Of a stretch of 64,000 nt of DNA, positions 57,155-64,000 are shown piece by piece. Numbering within the stretch: the first letter of the stretch is position 1; each line of letters opens with the position of its first letter. Made by a program: the position numbers and the translations under genes. The DNA comes from Phytophthora colocasiae (lineage: Eukaryota; Oomycota; Peronosporomycetes; Peronosporales; Peronosporaceae), in the NCBI GenBank assembly GCA_018806915.1, contig JAGKQI010000100.1, positions 2,542,001 through 2,606,000 on the forward strand, in the 5' to 3' direction. The notes below the pieces were generated by a model, which worked only from the letters and a program-made list of their open reading frames with translations, did no database searches and was not told the DNA's origin.

Positions 57155-58317
57155 CTGAAAAGTTTTGGAATCCGAGCTAAGCAGTAGCGTCCAGAGGGGG
57201 CTAGTGCTTCGTACGGTAAAACACAGAGGAAATCCAGTAGGAAAGCGCTAAGTAAATATCGTTCCGCACACTTTGCGGTATCCCGAATCTTCTCGGAGGC
57301 TTGCATGTATGATAAGTTGAAATTCCCATAGATATCTGCCCAAAGAATTACATCCGCCACTCCATTAAGCACGTAGATGATCCAATACGCTTCGTTGAAG
57401 ATTGGGAAGCTCAGTTGTAGTGGTATCATACACCAGTTAAAGATCAGCACGAATTGTAGTGTTAAAACCCACGCAATTCGGAGAGAATCGTCGCAATCCA
57501 AAGCCTGTTCCAATAGAAAATAAGTCCACCACGGCTTTGGAACAACAATAGCAACTCGAGGCGCTGTAAATCCATCGTAAACATCTTTCATAGCATCAGA
57601 TACGCGTTTCTTCTTCATACTGAGGATGCGTTGAAGTAATTTCGGTGGTCGATGTACAGTGACAGTGTCTTCTGGGTCGAGTATGGGCGTTACCAGGCTG
57701 CTTTTCTTCCTGGGTCCAGCCATTCCTGTCCATAGCTCCAATTGTGGAGGGGTATTGGGGTCCTCTGTACTACCTCGACGTGGCTTAATAGCTGGACGAA
57801 CGGCAGTGACTGGGGTTGGGTTCGACAGTGAAGACTTCTCTTGGGTCTTTTCAATAATCGCAGCTACAACTTTCTTGATCCCGTAGGCTGCGGTGGGATG
57901 GTTATCAAGCACCAATTCCGTGTGGAATCGGGAGAGTTTATAGAGAACACAGTACGTGCTAGTTACCACTGTGGCAGATCGAGGAAAACTGGAAAATAGG
58001 GATAATTCACCTACATAATCATTTTTCCGAAGTTCCCGAATTTTCGCTTTCCTGCCCAGGATATCCAGAACTCCGGCATGGATAATATACATGGCATCCC
58101 CAGGATCTCCGATACTGAAGAGTGTGCACTGTGCAGGCAGAGAGATCCGTTCGAGTAGTGAAGTTAAAACTTCGATGAATTCCGTTTTGCAATCTGAAAA
58201 AACTGGAATTTTAATCACAACTTCTCTTAGAAGCTCCACCTGAACGTCTTTCCCAATTGAAGGACACAGCAACTTGGTCACTTCTCGATCGATTGTATCC
58301 GTGCCAGTATAGTAGTG

Positions 58318-58375
58318 CTGTATCAAAAATGAAAGCAAAAATCAGAAAAATTCAGAAAGGAGGGATGTCACGTAC
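58318..58375 (-). other. Intron 1 of the minus-strand channel gene
   Basis: 58 bp, GTACGT...ATACAG. It splits after Y-L-R in the linker between S6 and the binding domain, the same place as the single intron of the + strand paralogue. Confidence 0.9.
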
Positions 58376-59320
58376 TCTTAGATACTCGATAATCGGGTCT
58401 TGAACGTTTTCGGGAACGCGGTGGAAGGTTAAAATGTGCTTCAATTGCGCTATTCGAGCCTCTGCCACCTCCGAACTGGAGGCCTCACACTTGGAGATCA
58501 AGAAAAACGTGGCACAGAGGTACGTGAAGACTGAAAATCCACAAATTGCCACTGCGATCGTGAAGAAAAACTCGTTGATAGTATGGGGTAATTCCCCTTC
58601 AAAAAGACCCGTGAGGAGTCCAAAAGCCCAGAACATGGACATTAAATACTGCATCTGGGTGGTAGCAGAGTGTTCTGGAGGTGACGGGAGCCAGTGGTTG
58701 GTGCCATGTTCATCGTATCCGAAGGAGAAACGGATACAAGCGATATAATGCGATAAAAGCACGACCCCAACCAATAATTTGGTCAATTTGAGTAATTCAA
58801 AGTGCCGAATGTACAGATCGTCCACGTTGGATAAATATCTTGGATATCGATACACACGGAGGATTTTATGGACTTCCAGTATCATTACTGACACTGGTAG
58901 TTGAACAGGAATTGTTCCGAATGGGATAACGGATAGTACATCGATAGCGAATTCCAGAGACTTAAGGTACTTCTTTCGAGACTGTTGTAGGTCGTATACT
59001 AAGTTACCATCTTGATAAAACCCGGTGGTGAGTTTTACGTAAAAATCTAAGAAGAAAAGCGCTTCGCACACGTAGAAGACGATAGCGGTGGGGTTCTCAC
59101 TCAGTGGGATATTCGGCTGGAAGGTTATAATGAAAGGAATAGCAGCAAACTCGTACAGTAAAGCAGCTAGAAGCACCTGATGCCAGATTTTAAGACTCGC
59201 AACTTGTGGATCTCTAGCCAATTGAACTGGTTTGAGACTGATTTCATCCAAGAGAGTCGTGACGTTGTGGAGAGACCGTAAAGGACCCACCTTCATCCTT
59301 TCTCTCTTACTGTCGCAGAA

Positions 59321-59402
59321 ATCCCATGCCCCGAGATAGATTTTTGGTTTCAAGAATTCAAATCCCATGCCCCGAGATAGATTTTTGGTTTCAAGAATTC
59401 AC
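59321..59402. repeat. Tandem duplication of 41 bp at the channel 5' end
   Basis: atcccatgccccgagatag... occurs at 59321 and again at 59362. Since 41 is not a multiple of three, the copies contribute different frames. The upstream ATG (59368) exists only because of the duplication. Confidence 0.9.
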
Positions 59403-59463
59403 ATGACCGTTGCTTATTTTTTTTTTCAATCAATTAATACACACGAACACTCGACAATTAACC
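59403..59463. promoter_or_regulatory. Divergent promoter region of the two channel genes
   Basis: At most about 170 bp separates the opposing start codons (59296 or 59368, and 59464). A run of T (59419-59428) followed by caatcaatt is present. No clear Inr match found, so start sites are unknown. Confidence 0.4.
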
Positions 59464-62400
59464 ATGAGTATGATCAGCGGATACGTCGTGAGGAGAGTGG
59501 AAACCAGTGGCATTTCTCAAGGACGAGGACGATCGAAAGTCAGTGTCTCGGTGGGGCGAAGGTCGCTTGAACGAGTGATGGATACTTTTTCCCCACAGAA
59601 TCGAGAAAAATCTCTAATGGACGACGACGTTATGGATGCATTTGACCCAAATTTCACTGGAGTTAAAGTATGGGAACACATTCTCTTGGTCTGCTTACTC
59701 TACGAAGGCTTTGCGGTACCTTATTTCCTGTCTTTCCAACCGGAATCCGATGAACAATTGACTATTGCTTTCCTGATGGGTGTCCTCTGTGAATTTATAT
59801 TTCTCCTGGACTTTTACGTACGAGCTCATACGGGGTTTTATGCGGACGGCAACCTCGTACGGGATAAGCAGAAGACACGAAGGAGGTATATCCGCTCGTA
59901 CCATTTCGTCGCGGACATTATCGCCATTTTACCCTTTCAAGCTTTTAGTGGCGACATTTCATTGGTTTTGAAGTATTTGCGATACTTGAGGTTAAGACAA
60001 TTCGTGTCGAGTCTGGACGAACTCTACGCGAAACAGTTTGTTCTGCTCAAATTACTCAAAGTCTTAGCGACGATGGTGTATATGGCCCACGTGGTGGCCT
60101 GTATACGCTACAGCTTCGGGTACAACGAAGAAGGTTTAAACCACTGGCTTCCCCCAGCGGAAGAAAGCCACCACGCTCTGCACACGCAGTATTTAAGCTC
60201 TTTGTTCTGGAGTGTGGGGATTATGACGGGGTTGTTTGAAGGAGAACTACCACGACACATTAGTGAGTTTTTGTTCACGACTTTAGTGGCTTTATGTGGC
60301 TTTTCAATGTTCACAACTCTCGTAGCGACGATTTTCGTTATTTCCAAGTGTGAAAGTGGCCAGTCTGAGGCAGTGGAAGCTCGAATTAACCAACTTGTTC
60401 ATCTTTTGTCTTTCCATCGAGTTCCAGATAGCCAACAAGTGCAAGCAATCGAGTATTTACGGGTAAGATTTTATAAGGGTTAAATGAGTTGAAACGTAGT
60501 GGATTAATTACTTTTATGCAGCGCTACTACACAGATGAAGAGTCAAATGATCGTGAAGCAGCTAAAATCCTGTGTAGATCAGTCTCAACGGATATTCAAG
60601 TGGAGCTTCTACGTTCTACCTTTGCCCAAATCCCCATTTTTGAGGGATGCAGTGACCAATTCATTGTAGCTATGACCAGTTTATTGGAAATGATCGCGAT
60701 TCCAGCTCAAACGACGCTGTTTTCGGCCGGTGACGACGGAGATGCCATGTATATCGTCCACTCTGGTGTCCTTGCAGTTAGTATTAAGTCTGTTACCGTT
60801 CGAGAGATCCGCAAAGGCGCTTGTTTCGGAGAATTGTCTGTCTTTTCGAGTATCAAGAGAACAGCAGCCGTCATGTCCACTACGTACAGTATCCTGTACA
60901 AGCTATCACGTTTCCACTGTGATCGGGTGCTGGATGGTTATCCCGATTGCGCTGTGTTGATTCAAAAACACGTGACGTCCACTTTAACCCTTATGAAGGG
61001 TGACAGGAACTACGTCGTGAACACCGTCGTATCTCGAGACCTACCGGTTAATTTGAGAGCTGGAAGTCGCAGTGGCTCCATCTCTGCTGGGTTTGCAGCT
61101 GGAACGTCAGCGATAACCAGTACCTTAACTAGGATTTTAGCCATGAACGGAGAGCTCAGTGCTAGACGAAGTATCACGGATGCTCCAGCGCCTGCGAAGA
61201 GGAAAAACCTCGTGATTCCTGCCCAAATCGAGTCGGATGTATCTACTGGAGGTCATAGTAACCCCAGACATCCTAAACCTCTACCTGAAGTAAAACTTGC
61301 TCCAAGGCGTGGTATCTGGAGGTTTATTTTACGCCCGAAATGCATCGATCACCAATCGAAATTCCGTCTATACTGGCTTTTGCTGCTCCTTGTGAGTCTC
61401 TGTCAGTCCTGGTTAATGGTTCCAGTTCAAATAGTGTTTCCTCTTTGGCAGAGACCTTCATGGGGGACGCAAGTGGTTGATTCTCTTTTCACGGTGGGTT
61501 TATTTGTGGATATTGGGTTAAATTTCAGTTTATCCTTCATGGCCGATTCCGAGAAGATAATGGATCCTGTACGAAGTGCTCAGCGGTATCTTGAAGGTCC
61601 CTTCTTCTTTGACCTTGTGTGTGCTCTTCCATACCGGTACTTACACGTGTCAAGGTACGGTATTCTACAACTTCCCCGTCTACTACGCGTACTACACTTG
61701 AAAGACCAATTATCCGAGATCGAGTTCTTTTATCCAACAAATAACCGTCGACAACTCACGTTACTGGGTGTGTTCTTAATCATGATGTTCCACATCGTCG
61801 CGTGTATTCACTTCGGTATCTCGTACATCGAAGGATTTAACCCAAACGAAGAGGAAGCCTGGATTTCGTCCACTAAACTCTGTCTGAAAAGACTCAACCA
61901 GACGCATTTGGAGGATTGCGAAGGGGTTATTTACTCCGAACATGAAGATATCAGCGAGCTCCGACATATTAGCGCCTTAGAATACTCACGGTCGCTGTAC
62001 TATGCCGTTGGAGTGCTTGCTTCACCAGGTAAAAGTATTGAACCCGTTAGTGATGTCCAGTTGACTGCTGCATTAATTTTAATGCTCAGTGGGTTTTTAA
62101 TCACGGCTATCGTAGTGGATAATATCCAGAAGAGATTCACCGCTTCTGCCTTCGAACAGAAGGAGTTCTTCGCTACCAGCACTCGAATTCAGCTCTTTCT
62201 CCGTCGACAGAATGCTCCATTGGCTATTCACCATCGGGTTAAATCATTTCTGGATTTCTGGTGGTCTTCTCATCGTGGTGCCGTTATAGGAGAACTACTA
62301 GCAGATCTCCCTCGATCAATTCGACTCGATGTTCTACGTAGTATCTGTCTACCCGTTCTCCAAACACTCGCCTTGTTACAAGGTATCCGCTCAGTACGGG

Positions 62401-64000
62401 ATAAATTGGAAGAGGTTATGGTGGAGAACGTCAAGTTTATCCTCTATGGTCAAGGAGAGATCGTGTATCGCCATGGAGACTACGTCACTGGGATGTTCTT
62501 CCTTCTTGAAGGGGAAGTGTCTATCATTACAGCGGGAGGACCTTCACGTGAAGTTCCTAGAGGTGGGTTCTTCGGTACAGCAGCTCTCTCTCAACAAGAA
62601 CGGGGTGAAGGGTATACGGAGCATGTGAGTGCTAATAGCGGCTGTATTCTCCTCTTTGTATCTCGAGAACAACTGCAAGTTATGGAAGCGATCTTCCCCC
62701 CTTTAAAAGTGGAGCTACTAACACTAGAACGACGTCTACTGAACAACAAATTGGCCAAGTCAGCAGTAAATAGAGAGTCTCACCGCCGTATTCGTCGACA
62801 ATCCACTGTTCTAATGATCCGCAACGCCATTTTCGGGTCAATTAAGCACCACCACACAGTGTACGACCCAGATTCACTATTTATCTTGACATGGGAGACG
62901 TGGGTGTTCTTCGTCATAACTGCGCAGTGGATTCTCGTTATGTTCCAGGCCTGCTTCCACATGGATAAAGGCCATCAGACTGCGGATATTCTCATGGTTT
63001 TCATGGAAGTGTGTTTTATTCTGGATATATCCATCCGATCCAGACTTGGATTTTACGAATACGGCAACAAAACGATGAACATCGAGCGCATTCGACGCAG
63101 ATATTTACGATCCGGGACTTTTGTACTGGATCTGATGGCTTTACTTCCGCTTTACATCGTCAATTGGAGCGTTCCAGTGCACCAACGCTGGGATCTGTTG
63201 AATGTGAATAAACTACTGAGATTATTTAAAGTCCCGACCCAACTACACGCCCTGGAGACGCGTTATTTGAAGAGAACGACCGAATTGCGCTTGTGTAAGC
63301 TTCTGTACTACACGTTCATGCTGTCGCACGTTTTGGCTTGCATCTGGTTCAATTTCGCGTCGAAAGTGGCGGTTCCAAATTTTAGCAGTTCCGAAAATCC
63401 TGAAACCAAGAAAACAGCATTTGGGGAGAATCACTGGCTTCCTTCCGAGCATTTGGAGCACGGTCCAGCTATTTTACAGTACATGGCATCGCTCTATTGG
63501 TCTTTTGGGCTAATGTCTGCTTCAAGTGAGCCGGAATTCCCGAAAACGACATCTCAATGTCTCTTTAGTGTCCTTACGATGACGACTGGGTTCTTTTTAT
63601 TTGCGTACGTTATTGGAAACTTTACAGATATTATCGAGCTTACGACTTCCGAGACAAGGGAGTTTAACGCTAAGATGGGGGCTGTACGGCAGATGTTGAA
63701 CCATTTCCAGCTCCCAGAGGATCTTCAAGAGCGAATGAAGACGTTTTTCCTCTTTAAACGCTTCCACACCATCACCCAAGAGCATATTCTGATCCATTGT
63801 GTACCTCCATCTCTTCTTACGGATATCCGACTGGTACATTTGAAGCGGATGATTGAGAAAGTGGAATTCCTCAGTGGTATGGAAGGTTCCGTTACTAGGA
63901 TGTTGGTCTCTCAATTTACTCAAGTGCTGGTTTCTCGAGGGGAATTCGTCTGTAAACTGGGGGAGAAGAGTAGTGACATGTATTTCGTCTTCACAGGAGT
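59464..64000 (+). CDS. Tandem-module cyclic-nucleotide-domain ion channel (3' end outside window)
   Basis: A plasma-membrane cation channel built of repeated units on one chain. The start ATG at 59464 is in context ACCATG. Exon 1 runs to 60462, a 59-bp intron covers 60463-60521, and exon 2 is open to the window edge (over 1,480 codons in all). Module 1: S1-S6 about 59670-60340, S4 Y-L-R-Y-L-R-L-R, binding domain about 60640-60920 with F-G-E-L-S-V-F and K-R-T-A-A. Polar linker. Module 2: S1-S6 about 61360-62120, binding domain about 62420-62700. Module 3: S1-S6 about 62880-63620, then the start of its binding domain. None of the pore loops has the T-x-G-Y/F-G potassium signature. By paralogy a fourth module should follow. 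Confidence 0.92.
60463..60521 (+). other. Intron of the + strand channel gene
   Basis: 59 bp, GTAAGATT...TATGCAG, joining Y-L-R to R-Y-Y-T-D. Position and phase match intron 1 of the minus-strand gene. Confidence 0.92.

Larger units (their letters stand above)
56957..59368 (-). pseudogene. 5' half of a four-module cyclic-nucleotide-domain ion channel
   Basis: Exons 59368-58376, 58317-57155 and 57095-56957. I prefer the ATG at 59296 (M-K-V-G-P-L), because the one at 59368 lies in a duplicated 41-bp unit. Module 1: S1-S6 with pore T-G-L-F-E-G-E-L-P, linker, then a binding domain with V-G-E-L-S-L-F ... P-R-S-A-T. Then a long polar linker and module 2 S1-S5. Exon 3 ends in S5 (L-L-F-L-L-I-H-I-G-T-C) and stops at TAG 56957. 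Sequence corresponding to the module 2 pore onward is found at 33321 and below. The intact + strand paralogue shares all modules. Both introns are 58-59 bp with consensus ends. Confidence 0.88.

Overview
The window looks like nuclear DNA of an oomycete, most likely a Phytophthora-type genome. Support comes from short GT-AG introns (53-67 bp), two close matches to the oomycete 16-nt initiator/flanking core promoter, a tandem cluster of AAAP amino-acid transporters, GH72-like and BT1-like gene remnants, and dense nested retrotransposons and piggyBac-like DNA. No bacterial operon structure, rRNA, tRNA or CRISPR was seen.

Layout. (1) 1-17.3 kb is a three-deep retrotransposon nest. An integrase gene of Ty3/gypsy element A (+ strand, 1-615 and 17119-17334) is split by chromodomain element B (616-17118, minus strand, identical 316-bp LTRs, 5-bp target duplication). 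The gag of B is split in turn by related element C (8215-16062, minus strand, 5-bp target duplication). B and C both carry a second, antisense reading frame between pol and the 3' LTR. (2) 17.9-25.9 kb holds four paralogous amino-acid transporters: three on + (the first broken) and one on minus, facing the third tail to tail. (3) 26-28.8 kb is gene-poor, with two inverted-repeat elements. (4) 28.8-33.3 kb holds the 3' half of a very large tandem-repeat ion-channel gene (minus strand, several lesions). (5) 33.3-56.9 kb is a graveyard of mobile and captured sequence: GH72-like and BT1-like fragments, a chromo/OTU-like frame, four copies of a repeat block (X) in two nested inverted repeats, an unknown three-exon gene, a DOT1-like methyltransferase with a SANT-like N-terminus, and a frameshifted piggyBac transposase. 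(6) 56.9-59.4 kb holds the 5' half of the same channel gene (minus strand). (7) 59.46-64 kb holds a divergently arranged, intact paralogue that runs off the window.

The main reading is that the two minus-strand channel pieces are complementary halves of one gene: module 1 and module 2 up to S5 on the right, and module 2 pore through module 4 on the left. About 23.6 kb of foreign sequence separates them. The intact neighbour shows the normal design: consecutive modules, each of six membrane segments plus a cyclic-nucleotide-binding domain, on one chain. Adding the left half predicts a four-module pseudotetramer with unusual, unequal pore loops.

Many coding sequences carry one-base frameshifts, several in homopolymers. 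Some may be assembly errors, so 'pseudogene' calls mean 'broken as written here'.
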